A stretch of 64,000 bases of DNA from Moraxella pluranimalium. Its GTDB lineage: Bacteria > Pseudomonadota > Gammaproteobacteria > Pseudomonadales > Moraxellaceae. The translations under genes and the position numbers were made by a program. The stretch lies in NCBI RefSeq assembly GCF_002014825.1, contig NZ_MUYU01000012.1:138751-202750 (forward strand). Reading direction: 5' to 3'. This document shows, in pieces, positions 31,858 to 40,671 of the stretch (position 1 is the first letter of the stretch; each line of letters starts with the position of its first letter). The notes under the pieces were generated by a model, which did no database searches, was not told where the DNA came from, and was given only the letters and a program-made list of their open reading frames with translations.

Positions 31858-33954
31858 CTACACACCCACATAATCTTTGGCAGTGGGTATCCAAGTATTC
31901 ATAATACTGATGGCTTTTGGGATGGCATCAGGGGCGGCAATCAGCTGATGGGCGATAGTGCCTGCCGCTTCTAACAAGGCTTCATCACGCACGATGTCCG
32001 CCAGATAGTAGCCCATATCGCCTGTTTGTCGCTTGCCCAGTAGCTCGCCTGCCCCACGCAGCTCGAGATCCTTTTGGGCGATGACAAAGCCATCGGTGCT
32101 ATCACGCAGGACATTGAGCCTTTCGATCCCTGTCGGTGATAATGGCGCTTGGTACAGTAGCACGCAGAAACTTTTGGCACTGCCACGACCGACACGCCCA
32201 CGCAGCTGATGTAGCTGTGATAAGCCGAGCCGTTCGGCATTTTCGATCACCATCAATGACGCATTTGGCACATCCACGCCCACTTCGATGACTGTCGTCG
32301 CGACAAGCAGATCGATGTCACCCTGTTTAAACGCCATCATCACCGCTTGCTTATCCACAGGCTTCATCTTGCCATGCACAAGCCCCGTGCGGATATCTAG
32401 CCTATCGGTCAAATCCTGATACAACAGCTCTGCCGATTGCGCATCAAGTACGCTTGACTCTTCGACCAGTGGGCAGACCCAGTAGGCTTGCTTGCCTTGT
32501 TTGCAGTTTTCACGGATACGCTCGATGACTTCATCACGGCGATCACGGTTGATGGTCACGGTGGTAATCGGCGTGCGATTGGGCGGCAGCTCGTCAATCA
32601 CCGACACATCCATATCACCATACATACTCATGGCAAGCGTTCTAGGAATCGGTGTCGCTGTCATGGTCAGCTGATGCGGCGTGCCACCTGCGACGCCTTT
32701 ATTGGTGAGCTTGAGCCGCTGCTCCACCCCAAAGCGATGCTGTTCGTCAATGATCACCAGCCCAAGCTTGGCAAAGGCGACCGTATCTGAAAACAGTGCG
32801 TGCGTCCCCACCACCACTTGCACATCGTTATTTGCCACTTGTTCAAGGGCGACCGCTCGCTCTTTGGCGGTTTGCTTACCGGCAAGCCAACCGACACCAA
32901 TACCCAGTGGCTCAAACCATTTTTTAAAATTCATCAAATGCTGTTCGGCCAAAATCTCCGTCGGCGCCATCACCGCCACCTGCCAACCGCTATCAAGCGC
33001 ATAGCACGCCGTCATCGCCGCCACCAAAGTCTTGCCCGCACCGACATCACCTTGGATAAGCCTTAGCATCGGCTGTGATGTCGCCATGTCTGCTACTGCT
33101 TCGCCAATCACTCGCTGCTGAGCTCCTGTGAGCGCAAACGGCAAACTCTGCATAAGCTGATCTGCTAATGGACTGTGGCTCTGACAACGGGGCGCTTTGT
33201 GATGATAGACATTATTACGCCGAAACAAGAAACTTAGCTGATGTGCCACGAGCTCTTCGATGATGATACGCCGACACGCAGGGTGTGAGCGGTCTTTGAG
33301 TGCGTTTAAGAGCGCCGTTTGGCTAAAAATATCCGCATTCTGCTCGGGCAGATGGATTTGGTATAGCGCAGGTAACAAATCCCCCGACAGCCCCACCCCC
33401 ACCGAGCGTAGTTCATCATCCGACAGACAGCTGATGCCTTCACGGCTCACTGCCTGTAGCGATAGTCGCACCAGTTGGCGTAGTTTGTTCTGATGCAGTC
33501 CTTTGACCGCAGGATAAATGGGCAATAGCCCTGTTTCAAAGGACTTGGTACCTGTGATGTGATATTCAGGATGTGATATCTGCGTACCAAAGCGACTGAT
33601 TTTCACTTCGCCAAAGGCAGTGAGTTTCGCCCCCACTTCCATCGTGGATAACAGACTTGCATAAGTCTTAAAAAATCGAAGCACCACAAGCCCTGTATGA
33701 TCTTCGAGCGTCACTGACAGACCGGTTTTGTTTTTTTCGACCCAAGTGATTGTCCCCGATACCAATGCACTCATGCCATGCTCGAGCTCACCAATCGGCA
33801 CGACACGGCTACGATCTTCATAATCTCGTGGCAAGTGCATCAGCATATCAAAAATGCGATAAATCCCAAGCTCTGCCAAGCGATTTGCCAAGGCTGATCC
33901 CACCCCTGCAAGGGCAGTGACAGGCAGATGAATGGTCATGGCAGATGCGTTCAT
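31858..33954 (-). CDS. recG: ATP-dependent DNA helicase RecG
   Basis: Remodels stalled replication forks and Holliday junctions. The 698-residue protein has the N-terminal wedge/OB domain (HLPRDYEDRS, GTITWVEKNKTG), then superfamily 2 helicase motifs: Walker A GDVGAGKTLVA near residue 302, DEQHRFG (DExH) near 404, TATPIPRTLA, and the C-terminal helicase block VIEVGVDVPNAS...QLRGRVGRG. It is complete. ATG at 33954 is used; ATG at 33939 is also possible. Confidence 0.97.
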   Translation of the reverse strand: MNASAMTIHLPVTALAGVGSALANRLAELGIYRIFDMLMHLPRDYEDRSRVVPIGELEHGMSALVSGTITWVEKNKTGLSVTLEDHTGLVVLRFFKTYASLLSTMEVGAKLTAFGEVKISRFGTQISHPEYHITGTKSFETGLLPIYPAVKGLHQNKLRQLVRLSLQAVSREGISCLSDDELRSVGVGLSGDLLPALYQIHLPEQNADIFSQTALLNALKDRSHPACRRIIIEELVAHQLSFLFRRNNVYHHKAPRCQSHSPLADQLMQSLPFALTGAQQRVIGEAVADMATSQPMLRLIQGDVGAGKTLVAAMTACYALDSGWQVAVMAPTEILAEQHLMNFKKWFEPLGIGVGWLAGKQTAKERAVALEQVANNDVQVVVGTHALFSDTVAFAKLGLVIIDEQHRFGVEQRLKLTNKGVAGGTPHQLTMTATPIPRTLAMSMYGDMDVSVIDELPPNRTPITTVTINRDRRDEVIERIRENCKQGKQAYWVCPLVEESSVLDAQSAELLYQDLTDRLDIRTGLVHGKMKPVDKQAVMMAFKQGDIDLLVATTVIEVGVDVPNASLMVIENAERLGLSQLHQLRGRVGRGSAKSFCVLLYQAPLSPTGIERLNVLRDSTDGFVIAQKDLELRGAGELLGKRQTGDMGYYLADIVRDEALLEAAGTIAHQLIAAPDAIPKAISIMNTWIPTAKDYVGV

Positions 33955-34013
33955 GATGATACCTAGTATGAATCGGATGATGAGAGAATTTTAAAATAAT
34001 TCACCCAAAAAAG

Positions 34014-34044
34014 CAAAAAGCCCAAAGGTTGCCCCTTGAGCTTT
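34014..34044 (-). terminator. Terminator after small porin gene
   Basis: On the minus strand a 10-bp stem with two G-U pairs (34019-34028 with 34033-34042, 4-base loop) is followed by TTTTTGCTTTTTT. It lies just beyond the stop of the beta-barrel gene at 34063. Confidence 0.7.
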
Positions 34045-34062
34045 TTTTGGCATACTGCTTTA

Positions 34063-34611
34063 TTAGAATGCGAAGTGCGCACCTAGTGTTACAAGATTTG
34101 CATCTGACGCAATACGGTCATAAGCCAATTCCAAACCTAGATTCTGAAGTGGCTTATAGCCTAGTGCCACACCGCCCGCAACCTTAGTGCTAGAATCAGT
34201 TTCTTCATAACTATAACCCGGAACAATCATTTCTACTTTGGTATTATGATAGTTCATACCTAATTTTGCTTTTGCATATACAGGCACAGTTTCAAAATTG
34301 TAACGATACGTACCATATACACCAACGGTTTTGACGTTGTACTCAATAACGTTATTAGCATCTTTTTTGGTTTCAGTAGCCATAAAATCGGCTTCAATGC
34401 CAAGATTTTGATCAAAGTTATAACCGCCATATACGCCATATGCTGTCAAATTATCAACATTCTCATAAGAGCTATCAGGCATAATTTGACCAACTTTAGC
34501 ACCCACATAAGCATTGCCAGTGCTTAGCGCACCGAAGTTTGCAGCTTGTGCAGAAACCGCAAATGCAGCTGAAGTCGCTAGCACTAGAGCAGCTTTAGTA
34601 AATAGTTTCAT
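34063..34611 (-). CDS. Small outer-membrane beta-barrel protein
   Basis: A 182-residue exported protein. The signal peptide MKLFTKAALVLATSAAFAVSAQA is followed by an 8-strand barrel pattern of alternating hydrophobic residues (AYVGAKVGQIMP, YGVYGGYNFDQNLGIEADFM, GLELAYDRIAS) ending in a C-terminal Phe (LGAHFAF), the typical outer-membrane insertion signal. It resembles opacity/OmpA-transmembrane-domain porins. AAGGAGAAAGTT before the ATG at 34611 fixes the start. Its precise function (adhesion, serum resistance or porin) is not shown by sequence. Confidence 0.85.
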   Translation of the reverse strand: MKLFTKAALVLATSAAFAVSAQAANFGALSTGNAYVGAKVGQIMPDSSYENVDNLTAYGVYGGYNFDQNLGIEADFMATETKKDANNVIEYNVKTVGVYGTYRYNFETVPVYAKAKLGMNYHNTKVEMIVPGYSYEETDSSTKVAGGVALGYKPLQNLGLELAYDRIASDANLVTLGAHFAF

Positions 34612-34818
34612 AACTTTCTCCTTAAGGTTAAAAAACAATCTCTCGATTGGGTAAGTTAAATGTAACACAATATTTCACACAGTTTTGTAATTTTTTGTTA
34701 CATTTGTATAAAAAGCAGACATTCTGCTGACTGATTTTCCCTATCAAATAAATAAACCGCCACCCTTGTCTTCATTGACATGGACAGCGGTTTATTACAT
34801 TTACAGCGGAATCACCGA

Positions 34819-36129
34819 TTACCAATCATCATCTTCGCTATCATTTTCTAAAATCATACCGCCTGCAACCGTATGGTAGGTTGCTTCATCAATCAAAATA
34901 AATGACCCTGTGGCTGTATTTTCGGCATAGGGTGTCGCCAAGATTGGCTTTTGTAGGCGTAAGGTGACTTCACCTAAATCATTCATATTTAAGGTGTCTT
35001 TATCAGTAAAGTTACTTAAGGTGTGTACGTCCCAAACATGGTCAATGCTATCAACTTTAGCAAACACGGTTTGCGTGGTATGTTTTAATAAATATTTACG
35101 AGCAGGGTTTAATGCACGGCTATCAAACCAGCATAAAGTCGCTTTAATTTCTTTGGTTGGCATACGCTTTGAATGGCTTGAAATCAGCGTATCACCACGA
35201 GAAATGTCGATGTCGTCGCTAAGGCGAATCGTAACTTGTTCACCACTGCTGGCAGATTGTACAATCCCATTTGGACTGATAATTTCGCTTACGCGGCTCA
35301 CATGACCTGATGGCTCAACACGAATTTCATCGCCAACGGCCACTTGACCTGCTTCAATACGCCCTTGATAACCACGGAAATCATCTTGTTTATCGCCATC
35401 TGCTCGCAGAACAAATTGTACAGGGAAATGGAAATTCGCTTTGTCTTCTTGGACAAATTCGCCTGTCGGTAAATCTTCTAAAATGCCAAGCAATGCACCG
35501 CCTTGATACCACGGCGTATTGTCGCTTTTATGTACAATATTATCACCATTTAAGGCTGAAATTGGGATAAATCGTACATCATTTAAGCCTAATTGTTCTG
35601 CTAAAGTTTCATAAGCACGGACAATGGCATTAAATTTATCTTCACTAAAGCCTAGTAAATCCATTTTATTGACCGCCACTAAAACGTGTGGGCAACGTAA
35701 ATGTTTTAAAATGGCAGAATGGCGTTTAGTTTGTGGCAATAATTGTACAGGTTCTTGATTAAAATCAATTTGTGATGCGTCAAGTAATACCACCGCCGCA
35801 TGAGCAGTCGATGCCCCTGTTACCATGTTACGGGTATATTGTTCATGCCCTGGGGTATCGGCAATGATAAATTTGCGTTTTGCCGTTGAAAAGTAGCGAT
35901 ACGCCACATCAATGGTAATACCTTGTTCTCGTTCGGCTTCTAAGCCATCAGTTAAAACAGAGAAGTCAATCACTTCAGATTGATTTTTGGTTTTCGCAAG
36001 GTTATTGAGTTGGTCAGTTAATAATGCCTTGCTATCGTATAATAAACGTCCAATCAGCGTGCTTTTGCCATCGTCCACACTACCTGCAGTAATAAAGCGT
36101 AATGGGGCATATTGGTTTAAATTTGACAT
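34819..36129 (-). CDS. cysN: Sulfate adenylyltransferase subunit 1 (GTPase)
   Basis: GTPase subunit of ATP sulfurylase, driving APS formation with CysD. The 436-residue protein has G1 GSVDDGKSTLIGRLL (residues 17-31), DTPGHEQY, and NKMDL, followed by EF-Tu-like domains 2 and 3. It is shorter than E. coli CysN but not obviously truncated, and has no fused APS kinase (CysC) domain. Codon choice looks more AT-rich than neighbours such as recG. A 105-bp imperfect palindrome separates it from cysD. Confidence 0.94.
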   Translation of the reverse strand: MSNLNQYAPLRFITAGSVDDGKSTLIGRLLYDSKALLTDQLNNLAKTKNQSEVIDFSVLTDGLEAEREQGITIDVAYRYFSTAKRKFIIADTPGHEQYTRNMVTGASTAHAAVVLLDASQIDFNQEPVQLLPQTKRHSAILKHLRCPHVLVAVNKMDLLGFSEDKFNAIVRAYETLAEQLGLNDVRFIPISALNGDNIVHKSDNTPWYQGGALLGILEDLPTGEFVQEDKANFHFPVQFVLRADGDKQDDFRGYQGRIEAGQVAVGDEIRVEPSGHVSRVSEIISPNGIVQSASSGEQVTIRLSDDIDISRGDTLISSHSKRMPTKEIKATLCWFDSRALNPARKYLLKHTTQTVFAKVDSIDHVWDVHTLSNFTDKDTLNMNDLGEVTLRLQKPILATPYAENTATGSFILIDEATYHTVAGGMILENDSEDDDW

Positions 36130-36172
36130 CTTGTTATCCTTTTTTTCAATTTTTCAATGCGTTGTTTGATGC

Positions 36173-36277
36173 AATTGCCACACAAATGGCTTTTGCTACT
36201 AGGCAAATGAGCGAAGTTGTACAAGTAGTACTACGAGCGAGTTTAACGACGTAGCAGAAGTCATTTGGCAGGCAATT
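36173..36277. repeat. 105-bp imperfect palindrome between cysD and cysN
   Basis: The arms 36173-36199 and 36251-36277 are inverted copies of 27 bp that match at 22 positions. The right arm touches the last 2 bases of cysD. The interior contains a smaller AGTAGTACTAC symmetry. It could form a large mRNA hairpin, or be a short mobile repeat inserted between the two genes. Confidence 0.72.
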
Positions 36278-37202
36278 AAAAATAGCCTTGTTTTTTACGC
36301 TCTTCCATCGCCGCTTCACTCACTTGGTCATCAAGGCGAGTAGCACTACGCTCAGAGATTTCAACCACAGCAGTTTCGGCAATAATTTCTTCTGCACTCT
36401 TTGCAGTACTTGCCACAGGACAAGTGCATGAAATATCGCCAACGGTACGGAAACGCACCGAGCGAATTTCGCTGACATCATCAGGTGCTTTTGGTGTTAA
36501 TGGAGTAACAGGCACAAGCAAGCCATTTTTTGCCACAACTTCTCGTTCATGTGCATAGTAAATTGATGGTAATTCTAAGTTTTCGCGTGCGATATATTGC
36601 CAGATGTCTAATTCTGTCCAGTTTGAAATTGGGAAAACTCGCATATTTTCGCCTTTATGATGCTTGGCATTGTACAATGACCATAATTCTGGGCGTTGGG
36701 CTTTCGGGTCCCATTGTCCAAACTCATCACGGAAAGAGAAAATACGCTCTTTGGCACGGGCTTTTTCTTCATCTCGTCTTGCACCGCCCATCAAAGCATC
36801 AAATTTATGTTCAGCAATGGTTTCAAGTAGGGTAACGGCTTGAGCTCCATTGCGTGAATCGGTTTCTTTACGCAAAACCACCGTGCCTTTAGCAATCGAA
36901 TCTTCAACATGACCCACCACTAAGCGAGCATTTAATTTTTTCACTTGTTCATCACGAAATTGGATAACTTCTGGATAGTTATGCCCTGTATCAATATGGA
37001 CTAATGGAAAAGGTAGTTCAATGTCTCGCCCTTCAATAGCAAAGGCTTTGCGTGCCAAAGCCAGCAAAACGACCGAATCTTTACCGCCCGAAAATAGCAA
37101 AGCAGGATTGCTGCATTCGGCAATCACTTCTCGAATGATATAAATTGACTCCGCTTCAAGCCAGTCAAGGTGTTTATTTTGCAGGGTTGTTTGTTCTGAC
37201 AT
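36276..37202 (-). CDS. cysD: Sulfate adenylyltransferase subunit 2
   Basis: Catalytic subunit of ATP sulfurylase that adenylates sulfate to APS. The 308-residue protein belongs to the PAPS-reductase-like PP-loop family, with the P-loop LLFSGGKDSVVLLALARKAF (residues about 36-55), HIDTGHNYPEVI, GARRDEEKARAKER and LDIWQYIARE.LELPSIYYAH. The ATG at 37202 (MSEQTTL) has a better spaced AGGT than the ATG two codons earlier. It follows cysH by 78 bp on the minus strand. Confidence 0.95.
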   Translation of the reverse strand: MSEQTTLQNKHLDWLEAESIYIIREVIAECSNPALLFSGGKDSVVLLALARKAFAIEGRDIELPFPLVHIDTGHNYPEVIQFRDEQVKKLNARLVVGHVEDSIAKGTVVLRKETDSRNGAQAVTLLETIAEHKFDALMGGARRDEEKARAKERIFSFRDEFGQWDPKAQRPELWSLYNAKHHKGENMRVFPISNWTELDIWQYIARENLELPSIYYAHEREVVAKNGLLVPVTPLTPKAPDDVSEIRSVRFRTVGDISCTCPVASTAKSAEEIIAETAVVEISERSATRLDDQVSEAAMEERKKQGYF

Positions 37203-37280
37203 AATCATTACCTAATTTTATTGAATCTTAAAAATTTAAACTGGGGTTTTTGCGTTTTTCCGCATTTTTTCTGCGTTAAG

Positions 37281-38012
37281 CTACTTATGAAGTCCGCACT
37301 CTTTACTATCTCGATTCTCCCACCACCAACGCCCAGAGCGAATGTCTTCACCTTCTTTGACAGGCATGGTGCATGGCTCACAGCCAATACTTGGATAACC
37401 TTGACGGTATAATTCATTAAATGGAATGTTAAACTTTAAAATATATGCCCAAACATCTATCTCTGACCAGTCATAAATTGGATTATATTTGGCAATACCA
37501 CGACCATCATCGTGTTCGGCAAAGGGTAAATCCGTGCGAGTAACCGATTGTTCACGGCGTTGTCCTGTAAGCCACGCATCTGCATCTGCCAATGCTCGGT
37601 TTAATGGCTCAACTTTACGAATAAAACAGCACTGCTTGCGGGCATCGACACTGTCATAAAAGGCATTCGCCCCTTGTGTTTTGACATAGTCATCGACCGC
37701 TGATGCATCAGGCGTATAGAGTTTAAAATTTAAACTTGGATAGTAAGTTTGTACCACATCAATCAAAGCTAGCGTTTCGTCATTTAGCCGTCCTGTCTGT
37801 AGGGTAAAGACTTCAATCTTTGCCCCAACATTCACCAAAGCATCGGTAATCACCATATCTTCGACCGCAAGAGAGCTTGCAAATTTGACTTGGGTGTGCT
37901 TGGTGTCAATCTCTTGAAGTCGCTGTTTGAGCGTGGTAATTTTGTCGTCTAAGGCAGCAAAATCGGCATCGCTTGGCGTGGGTATTTGCCAAAATTTGGG
38001 TTTTGTAATCAT
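37281..38012 (-). CDS. cysH: Assimilatory APS reductase (iron-sulfur type CysH)
   Basis: Reduces adenylyl sulfate directly to sulfite. The 243-residue PP-loop protein has FASSLAVEDMVITD, and the two cysteine pairs that bind a [4Fe-4S] cluster in APS-type enzymes: Cys128-Cys129 (QCCFIRK) and Cys211-Cys214 (GCEPC). The C-terminal ECGLH (Cys239) is the catalytic thiol. E. coli-type PAPS reductases lack the cluster cysteines, so this cell should not need CysC for assimilation. AGGGAG precedes the ATG. It is the first gene of a cysH-cysD-cysN cluster. Confidence 0.92.
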   Translation of the reverse strand: MITKPKFWQIPTPSDADFAALDDKITTLKQRLQEIDTKHTQVKFASSLAVEDMVITDALVNVGAKIEVFTLQTGRLNDETLALIDVVQTYYPSLNFKLYTPDASAVDDYVKTQGANAFYDSVDARKQCCFIRKVEPLNRALADADAWLTGQRREQSVTRTDLPFAEHDDGRGIAKYNPIYDWSEIDVWAYILKFNIPFNELYRQGYPSIGCEPCTMPVKEGEDIRSGRWWWENRDSKECGLHK

Positions 38013-38351
38013 AATGGCTCCCTATGACAGGTGGCTTTTTGTGTTTATCATGCTATCCATCGAGCATCAATGTGCGCCAAATGAGCGCTTAAAAACTATG
38101 ACACAAAGTATCACCGAAACGATAAAATCGAAAATACCATTTTGTACAAAGTAAATCACTTTTTGGCATTAGAAATGCCGACACCGCCAATCTTGGCAGA
38201 AATGTTGGGCAAAAAGCGACGCTGATGCGTCATGCAAATGAGATAACGGCGATTTGTCGCTACAAATTCATTACACAACATCAGCATAATAATAAATCCC
38301 GACACTTAATTTTGTGCTATAGTCTGTGGATATGATTGCTACTAATGGGAT
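38013..38351. other. Intergenic region between cysH and patatin gene
   Basis: This 339-bp stretch between divergent genes shows no plausible ORF or RNA gene. Near the right end an extended -10, TG-C-TATAGT (38315-38323), is a candidate promoter for the patatin lipoprotein. No T-box or riboswitch-like structure for the cys genes was recognised. Confidence 0.4.
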
Positions 38352-39557
38352 ATGACCATGACACCGACCATGACGCTTCGCCGATTGATGCTACCGATGA
38401 TGGCAATGAGTGCTGCCGTACTGAGTGCCTGCGCCAACAACACCGCCAAAGAGACAACCACAGCGACCACGCCCACACCAACCGCCCAAGAGTCTCGCCC
38501 TGTGGTGGCGCTCGTGCTCGGTGGTGGCGGTGCTCGTGGCTTTGCACACATTGGGGTGATTGAGTCGCTCGAAGCGCACGGCATCCGCCCTGATTTGGTG
38601 GTGGGGACAAGTGTCGGTGCGATGGTCGGCAGTGTCTATGCCAGTGGTGCGACACCTGCCAAGCTTGTGACGATGGCAGATGAGCTCAAAGAAACGGATT
38701 TGATTGACATCACCCCATCCAAGCAAGGATTCGTCGATGGCGCTCGCCTGCGCCAGTATATCAATGCACAAGTGGGCAGCCGTCCGATTGAGCAGTTCCC
38801 GATTCGCTTTGCTGCGGTCGCCACCGAGATGCAGACCAAGCAAGCCGTCACTTTCCGTCAAGGTGATGCAGGTCTGGCTGTACAAGCATCTGCCAGCGTG
38901 CCAAATCTATTCATCCCGCCACGCATTCCCGAAAACAGTGGCAAAAAATACATCGACGGCTCACAGTCTGCGCTACTACCTGCTCGCATCGCCAAGAATA
39001 TGGGCGCTAATGTGGTGATTGCGGTGGATTTGATGGCAAAAGCCGATACAGCCGATGCCAATAGTGATACCAAGACAGACGCTAATCAGCCAACCACCCC
39101 AAACACCGTCAGCATCAGCCGTGATGACACAGGCGTCCATGCCAAATGGGGCAATGAGACCATCCGTATCCCGATTGACATCGCCCAGATGAATGACGCC
39201 GCCAAAGGCTTGCCGTTTGAGCTGCCGCTCGGGGATATCTTTGGTAATGTCCTAAAAGCCATCCCTGAAAGCACCCAAATCGAGCTACCAAAAGAGCTAC
39301 CGAACAAACTGCCAAAAAATCCATCCGAATTTTGGCAACTGTTTGGCAATGTCGGTGCCAATATCAAAGCCGACCCTGCCGACATCCAAGCCAGTGATGT
39401 GCTGATTGCCCCTGATTTGTCCAAATCAGCGGTCTTTGACACCACCAATCGCACTGCGCTGATTCAAGCAGGCAAAACCGCCACCGATACCCAAATCGAC
39501 GCCATCAAACACGCCATCCAAACGGCACAATATCGCTATGTGGGCAAAACTCAATAA
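38352..39557 (+). CDS. Patatin-like phospholipase, lipoprotein
   Basis: A 401-residue exported lipid hydrolase. The N-terminus is a lipoprotein signal with lipobox LSAC, so the protein is probably membrane anchored after Cys. The patatin domain has the oxyanion hole GGGGARGFAHIGV, the nucleophile Ser in GTSVGAMVG and the dyad Asp in IDGSQSA. The C-terminal part (about residues 225-400) is lower complexity, with a stretch EIELPKELPNKLPK-like in amphipathic repeats. It resembles RssA-type proteins. Substrate unknown. Confidence 0.88.
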   Translation: MTMTPTMTLRRLMLPMMAMSAAVLSACANNTAKETTTATTPTPTAQESRPVVALVLGGGGARGFAHIGVIESLEAHGIRPDLVVGTSVGAMVGSVYASGATPAKLVTMADELKETDLIDITPSKQGFVDGARLRQYINAQVGSRPIEQFPIRFAAVATEMQTKQAVTFRQGDAGLAVQASASVPNLFIPPRIPENSGKKYIDGSQSALLPARIAKNMGANVVIAVDLMAKADTADANSDTKTDANQPTTPNTVSISRDDTGVHAKWGNETIRIPIDIAQMNDAAKGLPFELPLGDIFGNVLKAIPESTQIELPKELPNKLPKNPSEFWQLFGNVGANIKADPADIQASDVLIAPDLSKSAVFDTTNRTALIQAGKTATDTQIDAIKHAIQTAQYRYVGKTQ

Positions 39558-39632
39558 CGCTTTGCTTGTTTCAAACAACGGTCAATGGTATATTGACCGT
39601 TTTTGTTGGATTAAAATAATGCAGGTAACACG

Positions 39633-39702
39633 CTTGCCACCAATAAAACAATCAAGGAAATTAAAAACGGTTTGGATTTATGGTGCGTGGTATGCACCCT
39701 AC
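39633..39702. repeat. 70-bp repeat, copy 1
   Basis: This 70-bp sequence recurs at 40122-40191 in the same orientation with 65 of 70 positions identical. It ends in GGTGCGTGGTATGCACCCTAC, in which the ends are partly self-complementary. The two copies bracket an AT-rich orphan gene. Confidence 0.82.
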
Positions 39703-39751
39703 TGTACTAATCGCATGAAAGATGGTGGCGTAAAAAAGGCAGGAAGTAACC

Positions 39752-40069
39752 ATGGAAAATGATAAGCAGAAGCAATACGAAAGCCTATTAAATTTAAAAA
39801 GCAGGATATTTAACTTCTATCCTCCTCTTTTTATAATAACTAACTGGTCTTTATACCATTTTTTGGGTATTAAAAGCCCTCTTATACTTTTTTTTATTGC
39901 TATTTTAACACAAATCCCCATAGATTTTTGGTTTAGAAAGAAAAATATATGCCCTTGGTGCGGAAATAGTTTTTTTCTTTTTAGAAAAGATGGTACACAA
40001 GATATCAGCTTTAAGATATTTACACAATCTAAATGCATAAATTGTGGTAAGCCAGATGACGAGCCCTAA
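39752..40069 (+). CDS. AT-rich orphan membrane protein with zinc-ribbon-like cysteines
   Basis: A 105-residue protein not recognised by family. It has two hydrophobic segments (FYPPLFIITNWSLYHFLG and LILFFIAILTQIPIDFWF) and a C-terminal CPWC...CINC pair that could bind zinc on the cytoplasmic side. GGAAG before the ATG supports translation. Its base composition is visibly more AT-rich than the flanking genes, and it lies between two copies of a 70-bp repeat, which suggests transfer as a small cassette. Confidence 0.6.
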   Translation: MENDKQKQYESLLNLKSRIFNFYPPLFIITNWSLYHFLGIKSPLILFFIAILTQIPIDFWFRKKNICPWCGNSFFLFRKDGTQDISFKIFTQSKCINCGKPDDEP

Positions 40070-40090
40070 AATATTCTACTATGCCCCAAG

Positions 40091-40191
40091 TGCGTAGGGT
40101 GCGTACAACGCACCCTTGAAACTTGCCACCAATAAAACAATCAAGGAAATTGGAAACGATTTGGATTTGTGGTGCGTGGTACGCACCCTAC
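40091..40191. repeat. Composite repeat, including 70-bp copy 2
   Basis: Positions 40122-40191 are the second copy of the 70-bp repeat. Immediately before lies GGTGCGTACAACGCACCCTTGAAAC (within 40091-40122), which contains the inverted pair GGTGCG/CGCACC and recurs in near-identical form at 40613-40643. Confidence 0.75.
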
Positions 40192-40565
40192 CACTCATTA
40201 CTGCAGGAAAATTTGTATGGTTTATCAAATTCAACAATATTATCATGATCTATATTTAATTCTTGAATGTTTTTCTTGTTGCATTCGCTCAAGTAATTAT
40301 CGATAGAAAAATTATCCACCGCCTCTTGATGTTTAATGTTTTTTATTAAAAAATAAATAGTGCATTCTATTTCTTTAGATAAATCTTTAATAAATTCAAT
40401 GTAGCTATCATTTAAGCTCATATCTTTATTTATAACACCATTGGAATATTCTCTATAAAAAATATAGAAGCCTTTTTCTGTTTTAGAAAAAGTGTATTTT
40501 TTAAATCGATGTTTTTCTATCAATCGACTTCTTTTTTCTAAAATCAGAAAACTTACTGTTGTCAT
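40188..40565 (-). CDS. AT-rich orphan hypothetical protein
   Basis: A 125-residue soluble protein, very rich in Lys, Ile and Asn, with strongly AT-rich coding unlike its surroundings. No family is recognised. The stretch KKYTFSKTEKGFYIFYREYSNG and a helical middle SYIEFIKDLSKEIECTIYFLI are typical in style of small immunity or defence-associated proteins, but that is only an impression. There is no clear ribosome site. It lies between copies of the CGCACCCTTGAAAC repeat (40091 and 40613), like its neighbour. Confidence 0.48.
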   Translation of the reverse strand: MTTVSFLILEKRSRLIEKHRFKKYTFSKTEKGFYIFYREYSNGVINKDMSLNDSYIEFIKDLSKEIECTIYFLIKNIKHQEAVDNFSIDNYLSECNKKNIQELNIDHDNIVEFDKPYKFSCSNEW

Positions 40566-40612
40566 ATATTATCTCGATTTTCCATACCAAACTTGTGCTC
40601 CATTTCTATCAG

Positions 40613-40643
40613 TGCATAGGTGCATACAACGCACCCTTGAAAC
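40613..40643. repeat. Short repeat, third site of the CGCACCC family
   Basis: GTGCATACAACGCACCCTTGAAAC here matches 40098-40122 apart from one substitution. It forms the right boundary of the AT-rich orphan segment. Confidence 0.68.
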
Positions 40644-40671
40644 AGATTTATGGTTTGTTACTCATACCCCA

